Of a stretch of 55,008 nt of DNA, positions 47,401 through 53,608 are shown piece after piece. Under the pieces are notes generated by a model. The model saw only the letters and a program-made list of their open reading frames with translations. It was not told the DNA's origin and did not search any database. Source of the DNA: Nostoc sp. LPT. GTDB taxonomy: Bacteria; Cyanobacteriota; Cyanobacteriia; Cyanobacteriales; Nostocaceae. The number at the start of each line of letters is the position of its first letter. The stretch's first letter is position 1. The stretch is from NCBI RefSeq assembly GCF_017115165.1, contig NZ_JABXKF010000117.1, positions 1 to 55,008 on the forward strand, written 5' to 3'. Made by a program: the position numbers and the translations under genes.

Positions 47401-49434
47401 TTCAAAAAACTTCTCCCCTGTTCTCTTGCTCCCCGTTCGCGTAGCGTCTCCGATAGGAGAAGTTTGGATGCCTGCGGCGGGCTGCGCTAACGGAGGAAGC
47501 CACCGCTTCAGCTTCTCTTCCTGCTCCTCTATCTGAGCAGGATATAGTACTTCTAAGAGCGAATGCTTCAGTAATGGGCGAAGAATTTCATCGCACTGAT
47601 CTAATGTTTGGCGGAAAATGGGTTGAGTGTCGTAGAGTTCGCGTCCCATATTGATATACTGGGAACCCTGACCCGTGAATAAAAACGCTATTTTCGGACG
47701 TTTTCTAGACACTTGTCCGCTTACCAGTCCAACAGTTTCGTTACCAGTAGCAACAGCACTCAACTTTTCGCCCAACTCTGGGGTTGTTCGCGCTACTACA
47801 GCAAGGCGGTGGGTAAAATGCGATCGCCCCGTATTGGCACTAAAGCAAACATCTGCTATGGATGCTTCCGGATGAGACTTTAAGTAAGCTTGATAATGGC
47901 TGACAAGTTCTTGCAGAGCGGACTCAGTTTTTGCGGAGAGTGTGAGTAGGTGATAAGGACGCTCAACAACATTTGCATCTTGAATTTTGAGTCGCACCTT
48001 TGGTGCGCTGGAAGCGCAACTTGAATTTTGACTTCCTATTGATGCTTCCTCTAAAATTAGATGCACATTAGTCCCACTCATGCCAAATGAACTGACCCCA
48101 GCCAAACGAGGCTTTTGTTTTGCAGTCCAGGGAGTTGGCACAGTTGTAACTTCAATAGGAAGTTTTTGCCAAGGAATGTAGGGATTTGGTTCTTTTAGAT
48201 GTAAAGTGGGTGGAACTAACTTGTGCTGGAGAGCAAGCACAACTTTCATTAGACTTGCTATTCCGGCTGCTGCTTCTAAATGACCAATATTGGTTTTTAC
48301 CGAACCAATCGCTAGGCGATCATCCTCTGAACGTCCTTGAGCTAATACCTTTCCCAAGGCCAAAACTTCTATGGGGTCTCCCAAAGGCGTCCCCGTTCCA
48401 TGAGCTTCCACATATTGGATCTCAGTTGGCTCTACCCCAGCATTGAACAATGCTTGACGAATTACCGCTTCTTGAGCCGAACCGTTGGGAGCTGTGAGTC
48501 CATTGCTCTGACCATCATGATTGACCGCCGAACCTTTAATCAGAGCTAAAATATTATCGCCGTCTTTTATCGCTTCACCAAGACGCTTCAGCACTATGAT
48601 CCCACATCCTTCTCCCCGCACGTAACCATCAGCATTAGCATCGAAGCTTTTGCAGCGACCATCAGCAGCTAAAGCTTTCAACTTGCAAAAGCCAATTGTA
48701 GTTGTCGGTGAGAGCATCAAGTTCACTCCACCCGCTATGGCGAGATTACACTCTTTTGAACGCAGACTGGAGCAGGCTAGATGAACTCCCAATAGCGAAG
48801 AAGAACAGGTAGTATCTAGTTGCATGGTAGGCCCTTGTAGACCCAAGATGTATGACAAGCGACCGGCAGCAATACTTTGGCTGTTACCTAATAGTGTGTA
48901 GGCATCAATACAGCCCGGATCGCCAGAATTTATGCTTAATTGTGAATAATCATCAAAGCCAACTCCAATAAATACTCCTGTTTGGCTTCCTCTCAAACCC
49001 TCTACTGCAATTGAGGCGTTTTCTAATGCCTCCCATGTTACCTCTAGAAGCAGCCGCTGCTGGGGGTCTATACTTGTCGCTTCTCTTGGAGAAATTCCGA
49101 AAAACTGAGGATCGAACTTGTCTACCTCATCTAAAAATCCACCATACCGCGTGTACATCTTCCCTGGTACATCTGGATCTGGGTCATAGTAAAAATTAAT
49201 ATCCCAGCGATTTGCTGGTACTTCTTGTGTTGCATGTCTTCCTTCGGACAAAAGATTCCAAAATGCTTCTGGATTATTTGCACCTCCCGGAAAGCGGCAC
49301 CCCATACCGACAATAGCAATTGGTTCTGTTCTTGCTTGCTCAATAGCATCAAGTTTAGAACGCATATCTGTTAGTTCTAAATATGCATTTTTTAATAATT
49401 GTCGATAGTTTATATTATTTGAAGTACTAGTCAT
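35404..49434 (-). CDS. hybrid PKS-NRPS: KS-AT-ACP-AMT-MT-C-A-PCP-C-A(nMT)-PCP
   Basis: 4676 residues. N-terminal docking helix (1-35); KS about 38-465 (Cys in DTTCSSSLL); AT about 575-970 (GHSVGEY and HAFHSP, so malonyl); ACP about 1005-1080 (GADSI); glutamate-1-semialdehyde-type aminotransferase about 1230-1670 (PLP lysine in TYGKIIGGG); methyltransferase about 1710-2060 (ILEIGGGTGG); C1 about 2095-2510 (HHIVIDG); A1 about 2575-3070; PCP1 about 3090-3150; C2 about 3185-3600 (HHIAADG); A2 about 3665-4560 with an N-methyltransferase insert at about 4080-4330 (VLEIGCGTG); PCP2 about 4585-4650; acidic tail ending GEIVEF. No ketoreductase is present, so the beta-keto group is free for transamination. 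By eye the A1 code is DVADVIAVAK (unassigned) and A2 is DAWTIAAVCK (Phe). Expected contribution: beta-amino acyl chain, one unknown residue, then N-methyl-Phe. Placement of the methyltransferase after the aminotransferase is unusual. Confidence 0.92.
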   Translation of the reverse strand: MTSTSNNINYRQLLKNAYLELTDMRSKLDAIEQARTEPIAIVGMGCRFPGGANNPEAFWNLLSEGRHATQEVPANRWDINFYYDPDPDVPGKMYTRYGGFLDEVDKFDPQFFGISPREATSIDPQQRLLLEVTWEALENASIAVEGLRGSQTGVFIGVGFDDYSQLSINSGDPGCIDAYTLLGNSQSIAAGRLSYILGLQGPTMQLDTTCSSSLLGVHLACSSLRSKECNLAIAGGVNLMLSPTTTIGFCKLKALAADGRCKSFDANADGYVRGEGCGIIVLKRLGEAIKDGDNILALIKGSAVNHDGQSNGLTAPNGSAQEAVIRQALFNAGVEPTEIQYVEAHGTGTPLGDPIEVLALGKVLAQGRSEDDRLAIGSVKTNIGHLEAAAGIASLMKVVLALQHKLVPPTLHLKEPNPYIPWQKLPIEVTTVPTPWTAKQKPRLAGVSSFGMSGTNVHLILEEASIGSQNSSCASSAPKVRLKIQDANVVERPYHLLTLSAKTESALQELVSHYQAYLKSHPEASIADVCFSANTGRSHFTHRLAVVARTTPELGEKLSAVATGNETVGLVSGQVSRKRPKIAFLFTGQGSQYINMGRELYDTQPIFRQTLDQCDEILRPLLKHSLLEVLYPAQIEEQEEKLKRWLPPLAQPAAGIQTSPIGDATRTGSKRTGEKFFENSPSSSSSTLPIDQTAYTQPALFAFEYALYQLWKSWGIEPDVVMGHSVGEYVAATVAGIFSLEDGLKLIAHRGQLMQQLPPGGEMISLIASEEQVRQIIAPYERTVAIAAINGSESVVISGASEEIGTICHQLEALLIKTKRLQVSHAFHSPLMTPMLKEFEQVANHVTYKQPQIPLVSNVTGRPADEQITTAQYWVNHVLQAVRFADSMQTLHQQGYKVFLEIGPKPILLSMGYQCLPDSEGLWLPSLRSGVPEWQQLLFSLSELYVAGVKVDWLEFERDYLHEKVALPTYPFQRQRYWIQQVKQTMNEKDLAVNGKKSTFKIDATPTPSRLEEILARLQALVGNLLQVSPADVNIHAPFLEMGADSIILVEAVRRIENTYGIKIAIGQLFEELTTIYTLATYIDQKLSPQRVEPDSLQQPEQPISTQSTPESSLPSTQDFEHKGTAAPETTLERIMTQQLQVMSQQLEVLRGNGSSEKSLLSSKNGQLQSAQTITPAVDSPQKEQHNQITQATPSATPTKPELKQPSHEPFSPLSSFPGADIPGKELSLQQQHHIEVLSDRYNKRHQKSKQLAQSYRPVLADSRATAGFRLSIKEMVYPIAGERSQGSRFWDVDGNEYVDITMGFGVLLFGHDPQFVTEPVQKHYQQSLKIGPQSKLAGEVAQLICELTGMERVTFCNSGTEAVMTALRLARSATGRTKIALFAGSYHGQFDGILATAPEGKIKAVPLASGVSQNFVENVLVLDYGNPKSIEILQVHAQELAAVLVEPVQSRRPDLQPKEFLQQLRQLTQASGTALIFDEVLTGFRIHPGGAQAWFGIEADIVTYGKIIGGGTPIGVVAGKATYMNGIDGGLWNYGDASYPQAEKIFFAGTFNKNHTGMVAALAVLQHLKKQGTELQQQLNQRTSQLVQTLNSYFEEEDVPIRIVHFGSLFRFTFPGNLDLFFYHLIDKGVYIWEGRNCFLSTAHTDADINYVIQAVKDSVKELREGGFLPSGLSESLKTDKTTNETLSDLTPALSDKNLTPSALFWGRDECRLRDYMPTASEIGDRLLSEFTQVTCQQNVKFYGEAVAQLEALSITYVLRAFQQMGWKFQPGRRFSTKFIVKQLGIIEQHQRLLERLLEMLAEEKVLHQVNDHWEVTQIVEIQNPQAQEIAFLAQYPKVEAELTLLQRCGQKLAQVLQGECHPLELLFPKGNSTALTKLYQDSPGSQVMNTLVQKAVSEVLERFPQECRVRILEIGGGTGGTTSYILPQLLDHQTEYVFTDVSPVLISKAQKKFGDYPFVRYEILDIEQDPKTQASDFRQYDLIIAANVLHATKDLRQTLKHIHQLLVPGGLLVLLEVTVRQRWLDLTFGLTEGWWKFADLDLRPSSPLLSPYQWQDLLKESQFREVVTIPNNQGKVGIRSKQTVVIASAASEVPLTEAQKQLWMLAQLGEDSSVAYNESVTLQLRGSLNATAMSQAIQKLVDRHEALRTKISPKGDVQEILPTFKVDCPVLDFSCLEGDCNAQVAEWLDQESRKPFDLSNGSLLCVHLLKLEPELHLLVLTAHHIVIDGWSIGVILRELGALYSAESQGMVCHLNPPKQFREYIEWQNKHCQMQEMKAHQSYWLEKLTAPLVLDLPTDRTRPPIKTYHVSGKTIKLDAQVTKNLKLFSQQQGCTLLMILLSVYTTLIHRLTGQDDIIVGVPTSGRSLLGGEGMVGYCAHFLPIRSELAGNPTFVEYLKQMRGNLLEAYEHQDYSFAQLLNQLNLPRDTSRSPLVDVSFNLEPPITLPQMSQLDVNLLPQVVNFKDQDLHLNVAERAGELLLECNYNTDLFDAYTIERWLSHFQTLLQAIVTEPEQHLRKLPLLTADQRHQLLVEWNDTQAEYPFDKCIHQLFESQVKRTPDAVAVVFENVQTRYVASLTYRELNAKANQLAHYLQTLGVGADVLVGLCVERSLLMVVGLLGILKAGGAYVPLDPEYPQERLNFMLEDAQVQVLLTQQHLLERLPEYHAPLHFGLPRLRSAQVAQCRVCLDTDWQLISQSSDLDLVNSNTRENLAYVIYTSGSTGQPKGVMIQHHSLVNITQTAIVEYGLSNSDRSLQFSSISFDVAAAEIYPCLSCGATLVLRTDEMLSSVQTFIEKCRDWNLTVLDLPTAYWYQVTSELANANLLLPDCIRLVTIGGEPLLKQQLRIWQQHIGEYPQLINAYGPTETTVAATLCKLSGSATTEIDEQKIPIGHPIHNTQIYILDQYLQPVPIGIAGELHIGGAGLARGYLNRPELTQEKFIPNSFSTDSDSRLYKTGDLAHYLPDGNIEYLGRIDNQVKIRGFRIELGEIEAVLNQHSDVQTSCVIARKDTLGVQRLVAYVIPNLHLTPASPQLRQYLSSQLPLYMVPNAFVVLETLPLTSNGKVDYRSLPAPDLASQMLDKFVAPHTSIEKTVAQIWTEVLRIEQVGIHNNFFELGGHSLLATQVISRLQSAFQISLPLRYLFKSPTVAQLSDAILAELQTDSGLTLGAIVPVPREKDIPLSWAQERLWFLHHLEGESGAYTMSCALRLVGNLNVKALEGALQEIVRRHEVLRTRFAIKDDKPVQAIAPHITITLPVVDLQNVPDSWKQVEQQAKKEARKPFDLANDSVLRVMLWRVSQDEYILLLAIHHIAADGWSIGVLNRELSVHYRAISAGSSAVLPELSVQYADFAVWQRQWLTNQVLERQLSYWKQELAGAPPLLELPTDRSRPAVQTFRGGVERFQIDGKLTQQLRQIGQESEATLFMTLLAGFVVLLSRYSGQTDLVVGSPIANRNRKETEPLIGFFVNTLALRFDLSQEPSFEALLAQVRQVTLNAYEHQDLPFEILVEELQPERKLNRNPLVQVAFALQNAPTSDWDLPGLSVEQMLWHLDTVRVDLELHFWETLEGLNGFCCYSSDLFDAAMIARMMQHYQTLLAAIVPYPEQPVNRLPLLTAAEQQQLLVEWNTTQTDYPTQCLHQLFESFVEQNPDAVAVVFEAQQLTYGQLNAQANQLANYLQKQGVKPEMLVGICVERSLSMIVGLLGILKAGGAYVPLDPKYPSDRIAYMLSDAQLQVLVTQSSLADRFPKHQAQVVYLDADWGVISQESEENPVSGVQLENLAYVIYTSGSTGKPKGVLVAHQGLCNLAAEQIRLFDVQPDSRILQFASLSFDASIWEIAMAFGSGARLVLGTSESLLPGENLMQLLHDQSITHITLPPSALAVLPAERLPALQYIIVAGEALSADLVAQWSRGRRLFNAYGPTESTVCATVAFCSDGSQKPPIGRPIANTQIYILDDHCQSVPIGVPGELHIGGIGLARGYINRPELTAEKFIRHPFSSKLGDREACAKHSRLYKTGDKARYLSDGNIEFLGRIDHQVKVRGFRIETGEVEAVLSQHPLVRESVVVAREDIPGDQRTSASLSTSLVAYLVPDLKGQALSEQVYQWQNEYVSDWQTLYEQAYSQSQASTDDLTFNIAGWNSSYTKLAIPAQEMQEWVESTVERILSLLPQRVLEIGCGTGLLLSRVAQRCQQYWGTDYSKAALQYVERLCHSVEGLENVRLLHKTADNFEDIPTAEFDTVILNSVIQYFPSVEYLLQVLEGVMATIGDQGTIFVGDVRSLPLLEPYHAAVQLSQVPESKSVEQWQQQVHQSIDGEEELLIDPSFFIALQQRFSQITWVEIQPKRGRFQNELSQFRYDVTLHVNTNVQTLALSKAEVTIVPWLNWQLDKLSFTQIQNQLLQEQPELLGIRRVPNQRVQQALQIWQWLEHPPGVETVSQLRQLLAQQSAGGINPEEFWQLGQQLNYTVHLSWWESSQDGCYDLVFCRNSTQTSDKLGAMAFWDRETVTTKPWTNYTNNPLQGKLVRKLVPQVREFIQQKLPNYMVPQAFVLLNALPLTPNGKVDRRSLPTPDTATRNLSTSFVLPRTPIEAQLTQIWSEVLRLERIGVKDNFFEIGGHSLLATQVISRVNSAFGLNLPIQTMFESPTVAGLAAYVKVMDWATQNLPVTEVSGEIVEF
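35410..35413 (-). promoter_or_regulatory. ribosome binding site of the terminal NRPS
   Basis: GGAG on the minus strand, eight bases before the ATG at 35401 and inside the last codons of the upstream gene. It supports 35401 as the start and suggests translational coupling. Confidence 0.65.
37183..37202. repeat. dispersed repeat inside the N-methyl-Phe A domain
   Basis: actgagcgaagccgaagtgc, identical to 29460-29479 in the next gene. It encodes extra residues around TSASLSTS between EDIPGDQR and LVAYLVPD, a place where A domains normally run straight through. Confidence 0.75.
37395..37437. repeat. short repeat-derived insertion before the A7 motif
   Basis: It contains a gcgatcgcc (HIP1-type) core and TGCACACGCTTCGCGATCGC. 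It encodes KLGDREACAKHS between RHPFSS and RLYKTGD, the same point where the alanine A domain has its larger insertion. Confidence 0.55.
41374..41432. repeat. repeat-derived insertion in the first A domain
   Basis: gcactgagcgacttgtgccg, followed by two more CCGAG/CCGAAGT arms. It encodes the extra LHFGLPRLRSAQVAQCRV ahead of DTDWQLIS. The A2 domain of the same protein lacks this segment. Confidence 0.65.
47373..47545. repeat. repeat-derived insertion in the AT domain
   Basis: It contains the dispersed motif CGTTCGCGTAGCGTCTCCGA plus flanking low-complexity DNA. In frame it adds about 55 residues (WLPPLAQPAAGIQTSPIGDA and a Ser-rich stretch) between the LLEVLYP helix and DQTAYTQPALFAFEYALYQL. 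The catalytic GHSVGEY lies about 35 residues further on and is intact. Confidence 0.75.
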
Positions 49435-49487
49435 ATCACTCTTAATATGTAATATTATTTATAATTTGAGAGAAATTCATAACTTAA

Positions 49488-52400
49488 TTAATTTGATTTT
49501 CTCTTTTTATTTACTGCTATTTCCTGGCTGAGTAATTTAGCTAGCTCTTCTTCAGAGAGTGTTTCTAAATCCGTTGAAGCTTTTGCAATCTGCTCATTAG
49601 ATTCTGGAGATTTCAGTCCTAAGTTCTTGGAGCTTTCGATTTCACTGTTGAAACGTTGCTGTAAATTTACTTGAGAAGTTTGTTTTGATATGCTGAGTTG
49701 GCTGGCTATATAATGCGCTAAAGCTTCAGTTGTGGGAAAGTTCCAGGCAATTGTAGCTTCAAGTTCTAGAGCTTGTCCTAGCCAGTCTTCTAACTCCTGT
49801 GATAATTCCACCACCATTACTGAATCCATGCCATACTCAGCAAACGATTGACTAGAGTTCACTAATTTGGCATCAATTTTTAATTTTTTGACCAGCCAAT
49901 TTTCTATCCAGTTCTGAATCGTCTCGCCTGTATGGAGATAGAGATGTTGAAACTCAGCAGAGTTCACCTCTACAGTCCTGGGCATTTCAATTGGGGTAGA
50001 AATTTCTACTTGGTTGTTGGATTTTTGGCTGGAACTGATTATGGAAGGGTCTTGCCGTAGCAGTTCATCTAGTTCATAGTCTTCGCCTGCGAGGGTTTGT
50101 TCAATATTGCCGATCGCTTCTGTATAATCCAGTATGATCTCACTAATGGCATCTGCATCTGATAGGACGGATTCAGCCGGGATACCACGTAAGGCTGTTT
50201 CGAGCTTTTGTTGAAAGTGAAGTTGTGTCCACTCAACAGCCCGGCGTAGGGGTTCTGATTGCATTTGCTCAAATGCCTGTTGAGTTACAGCCCACAGAAC
50301 AGCAAAGGAGGCGAGTTCGCCGATCAGCAAATATCCCCAGCGGGTTGCAGAGATTTGGTCTGAGAAGGGAGCGTGAGCTTGGGCGTAGCGATCGCGGATG
50401 TGTTCGACAGCTACTCTCAAGCGATGAGAAACTATTGATGCTGCCAGTTCCTTGCTTAGAAATTGGTGTATTCTTGCACTATTGTTGACAACACAGGAGC
50501 CAACAAACATCTGTAGGGTTTCGGTGGGGCCTTCAAAAATGCGAGTTACTCTAGCATCGCGGAGGAGTTGAGGTGCGATGTTCGTCTCGATATAACCACG
50601 ACCGCCCAGTAGCTGAACGAGACTATCAGCAGCCTTCCAGAAAAACTCTGGCCCAGTTGTCTTGCAAATTGCATAGATTTCCGGTGGAACAAAATTCCCA
50701 TCGTCAAGTAACCTGCTTATCTTGGCAACTAGGGTTTCCACAGATGTAATAGCCGCCGTGAGATCGCTCAATTGCATCAGTGTTACTGGGTTATCTAGCA
50801 AGCGACCCGTTGATATTGAACGGCGATCGGCATAGCGAAGCATCAACTGGACACAGCGCTTCATCCCGCCTACGCTCATAGCCGCCAGACACAATCGGGT
50901 ATACATCATGGCATCCTGAGCAGCTTTCATTCCTTGCCCTGGATTGCCCAACAAATGCTCTGAATCAACAGCTACGCTGTCTAAATGTACAGTATTCTGA
51001 ACCATGCCCCGCATTCCCATTGTCAGGGCTTCGGTTCCAGAGCGCAAACCTCGCATTCCTTGGCGGACAACAAAACCACTGATTCCTCTAAATTTGCCGT
51101 TGGTATCGAATTGTTGCACAAAAACATTAATTGCACTTGCCCATGCTGCTGAACCGCTCCATATCTTAGTGCCTTGTAAGAGCCAGCCACCATTAGTATC
51201 TGGTATTGCTTTGGCTGAGATGGCTTGGGGATTCGACCCTGCTCCTGGTTCTGTAATTGCAAAAGCAGCCAGTTCGCGACCTGTGGCTAAGATGGGAAGG
51301 AGTTCATCCCGAACTGGATTTGAGGCATAGTTCAATATGGGACGAATCCCTAGAAAGTTGTTAACAATCACAAAGGATGCTAGGGTTTGGTCGATCGCCC
51401 CAAGTTGTTCTATAACCCGCATGATATCGTAGTTGCCAAGACCAATACCCCCGTATTCAAGTGGCACCTGCATACCCAAAAGACCATGATTGCCAAAATC
51501 AAGCACAATGTAGGGTGGGATGCAGCGACGCTCATCAATGAGTTGGGAGTTAATTCGTTCGTTGGCGTAATGGCGCAGCCATTCGATCAAATTGCTGGCA
51601 CGTTCTTTACTAGAATCTCGTGCCACTGTAATATCGGTACTCTGAATGCGCGAATCTGATTTTTGGCGAGTTTGAATTGGTTTTGCTAGAGATTCTGCTT
51701 TACCTTGAGACTGGTCTAAAGTTTGGCTGGACGAATCACCCCAAGAGGCTACCACCTTCAAGCTTTTTTCTAGAAAGGCACTTCGGCAAGCAGAGCGCTG
51801 AATCTTACCACTGGAAGTTTTAAGAATGCTCCCTGTATCGAGTAGGACTATTGCATAAATCTGCAACTCGTGTTCTAAGGAGACAGCTTTACGGATAGCT
51901 CTGACTACTATATCCACATCTAGCTTCCGCCGCCAAGTACGCTCTACTTCTTGAACGACTACTAAGCGCTCTTCACCCTCGACCTCCACTATAAAAGCTG
52001 CACTACAACTAGGTCGCAGTGCTGGGTGACTCTGTGCCACTGTCCATTCAATATCTTGGGGATAATGGTTTTGACCCCGGATAATAATCACATCTTTAAG
52101 TCGCCCAGTGATGAACAACTCGCCATCTTTCAAGAATCCTAAATCCCCCGTTCTCATAAACGGGCCTTCTTTGGTGTCTTTTAAATAAGCACCAAAGGTT
52201 TTCTTGGTTTCTTCAGTTCGCTGCCAATATCCTTGAGCAACGCTAGAACCAGAAACCCAAATTTCTCCAACTTTGTCTGGGGTACATTGGGTTAATAATT
52301 CGGGATGAACAATAATTACTTTAGTATCAATTCCAGGCTGTCCATGTCCTACGAGAGTCTGTAATTTCTCTTCGCTTTTGCCTTCTATTACCCGATTTTG

Positions 52401-53483
52401 TGCCAGTGCTTCTGCTTGAACTGTGTAGAAACTTGGTACTTTTTGGTTTTGCACTCCAGCTACTACTAAAGTTGCTTCTGCTAAACCGTAGCCTGGACAA
52501 AACGTTGCGTCCTCAAAACCACAAGCTTGAAAAGCTCGGGTAAATTGTTTGATGGTGTCTGCTCTGACTGGCTCGGCACCATTTAAAGTTATGTGCCAAC
52601 TGCTTAAATCGAGGGTAGCGCGTTGTTCAGGTGTGGTCTTGAGGACGCAAAGTTCGTAGGCAAAATTAGGAGCGGCACTATGAGTAGCTTTGTAGCGCGA
52701 AATTGCTTGAAGCCATCGTATTGGTTTTTGAATAAAAGATACAGGAGCCATCATGTAGCAGGGAAACCCTTGATACAGAGGTTGGAGAACTCCGTAGATT
52801 AGTCCCATGTCATGGAAAACAGGCAGCCACGTTACCATGACGCTTTGTGAGTTGTACTCCCATATCTGTTGCGTATACTTGGAATTTTGCAGCAGGTTGC
52901 CATGACTGATCATTACACCCTTGGGCGTTCCTGTAGAGCCGGAAGTGTACTGGAGAAAAGCTAGAGTATTCCTATCTATTTGCACTTGTTGCCAGTTTGC
53001 AGCCTCATCAATAGCGATGCTATCGGTACCCAGCAATGGCATATCGGCAAACTCTGGCTCTTGGATAAATTGACTTTGAATCTGGGTGAGAGTAGAGCTA
53101 ACAGTCAGTGCTATTGTCGTTTGAGCATCTGATGCGATCGCCCGCAGTCTCGATAGACTTTGGTTGCGCTTTGGTGGATAAACTGGAACCGCTACAACAC
53201 CGGCATAGAGACAGCCGAAGAAGGCAGCAATGAAATCTAAACTTGGTGGATACAACAGCAGAACGCGTTCTCCAGAAGCTTTTAGAGACTGAAGACGAGC
53301 GGCGATCGCTCGTGCTTGCAGGTCTAGTTCAGAGTAAGTCAAGCTGACTTCTTCAGTTTCTCCATCTATCAGAAAGGTATAAGCCTTTTGCTCTGATTGA
53401 ATTTTTGCTCTGTAACGTAGTAGTTCTACTAAATTTGAAAATCTATCTAGAGGATTCTGGGAATTGCTTAGACAAACAGTCAT
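49488..53483 (-). CDS. fatty acyl-AMP ligase fused to acyl-CoA dehydrogenase and ACP
   Basis: A 1331-residue loading protein. Residues about 1-590 are a FAAL that activates a free fatty acid as acyl-AMP (YTSGSTGTPKGVMISHGN, LPVFHDMGLIYGVLQPLYQG, RTGDLGFLKDGELFITGR). Residues about 635-1000 are an acyl-CoA dehydrogenase-type flavoprotein (AFAITEPGAGSNPQAIS, and the RIFEGPTETLQ segment with the likely catalytic glutamate). Residues about 1000-1125 are its helical extension. The ACP is about 1180-1260 (YGMDSVMVVEL, phosphopantetheine serine). The C-terminal helix LETLSEEELAKLLSQEI looks like a docking helix for the PKS that starts 53 bases downstream. I infer loading of a medium- or long-chain acid on the ACP and its 2,3-desaturation before extension. 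The dehydrogenase activity is unproven. Confidence 0.9.
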   Translation of the reverse strand: MTVCLSNSQNPLDRFSNLVELLRYRAKIQSEQKAYTFLIDGETEEVSLTYSELDLQARAIAARLQSLKASGERVLLLYPPSLDFIAAFFGCLYAGVVAVPVYPPKRNQSLSRLRAIASDAQTTIALTVSSTLTQIQSQFIQEPEFADMPLLGTDSIAIDEAANWQQVQIDRNTLAFLQYTSGSTGTPKGVMISHGNLLQNSKYTQQIWEYNSQSVMVTWLPVFHDMGLIYGVLQPLYQGFPCYMMAPVSFIQKPIRWLQAISRYKATHSAAPNFAYELCVLKTTPEQRATLDLSSWHITLNGAEPVRADTIKQFTRAFQACGFEDATFCPGYGLAEATLVVAGVQNQKVPSFYTVQAEALAQNRVIEGKSEEKLQTLVGHGQPGIDTKVIIVHPELLTQCTPDKVGEIWVSGSSVAQGYWQRTEETKKTFGAYLKDTKEGPFMRTGDLGFLKDGELFITGRLKDVIIIRGQNHYPQDIEWTVAQSHPALRPSCSAAFIVEVEGEERLVVVQEVERTWRRKLDVDIVVRAIRKAVSLEHELQIYAIVLLDTGSILKTSSGKIQRSACRSAFLEKSLKVVASWGDSSSQTLDQSQGKAESLAKPIQTRQKSDSRIQSTDITVARDSSKERASNLIEWLRHYANERINSQLIDERRCIPPYIVLDFGNHGLLGMQVPLEYGGIGLGNYDIMRVIEQLGAIDQTLASFVIVNNFLGIRPILNYASNPVRDELLPILATGRELAAFAITEPGAGSNPQAISAKAIPDTNGGWLLQGTKIWSGSAAWASAINVFVQQFDTNGKFRGISGFVVRQGMRGLRSGTEALTMGMRGMVQNTVHLDSVAVDSEHLLGNPGQGMKAAQDAMMYTRLCLAAMSVGGMKRCVQLMLRYADRRSISTGRLLDNPVTLMQLSDLTAAITSVETLVAKISRLLDDGNFVPPEIYAICKTTGPEFFWKAADSLVQLLGGRGYIETNIAPQLLRDARVTRIFEGPTETLQMFVGSCVVNNSARIHQFLSKELAASIVSHRLRVAVEHIRDRYAQAHAPFSDQISATRWGYLLIGELASFAVLWAVTQQAFEQMQSEPLRRAVEWTQLHFQQKLETALRGIPAESVLSDADAISEIILDYTEAIGNIEQTLAGEDYELDELLRQDPSIISSSQKSNNQVEISTPIEMPRTVEVNSAEFQHLYLHTGETIQNWIENWLVKKLKIDAKLVNSSQSFAEYGMDSVMVVELSQELEDWLGQALELEATIAWNFPTTEALAHYIASQLSISKQTSQVNLQQRFNSEIESSKNLGLKSPESNEQIAKASTDLETLSEEELAKLLSQEIAVNKKRKSN

Positions 53484-53608
53484 AAATCAATATTTTATAT
53501 TTTAAACACCCGTCTTACAACAATTAATTGGATTTTTTACTTAGAAATCTATAGGATTAAGACATTGCTTTGCTTGCATACACTACTTTCTCTAAAAAAC
53601 CATTGAAA

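Noticed and set aside
26125..53483. microcystin, saxitoxin or microginin cluster
   Set aside because: Single domains are shared (aminotransferase, carbamoyltransferase, FAAL), but there is no Adda PKS set, no SxtA-like starter and no monooxygenase domain after the aminotransferase.
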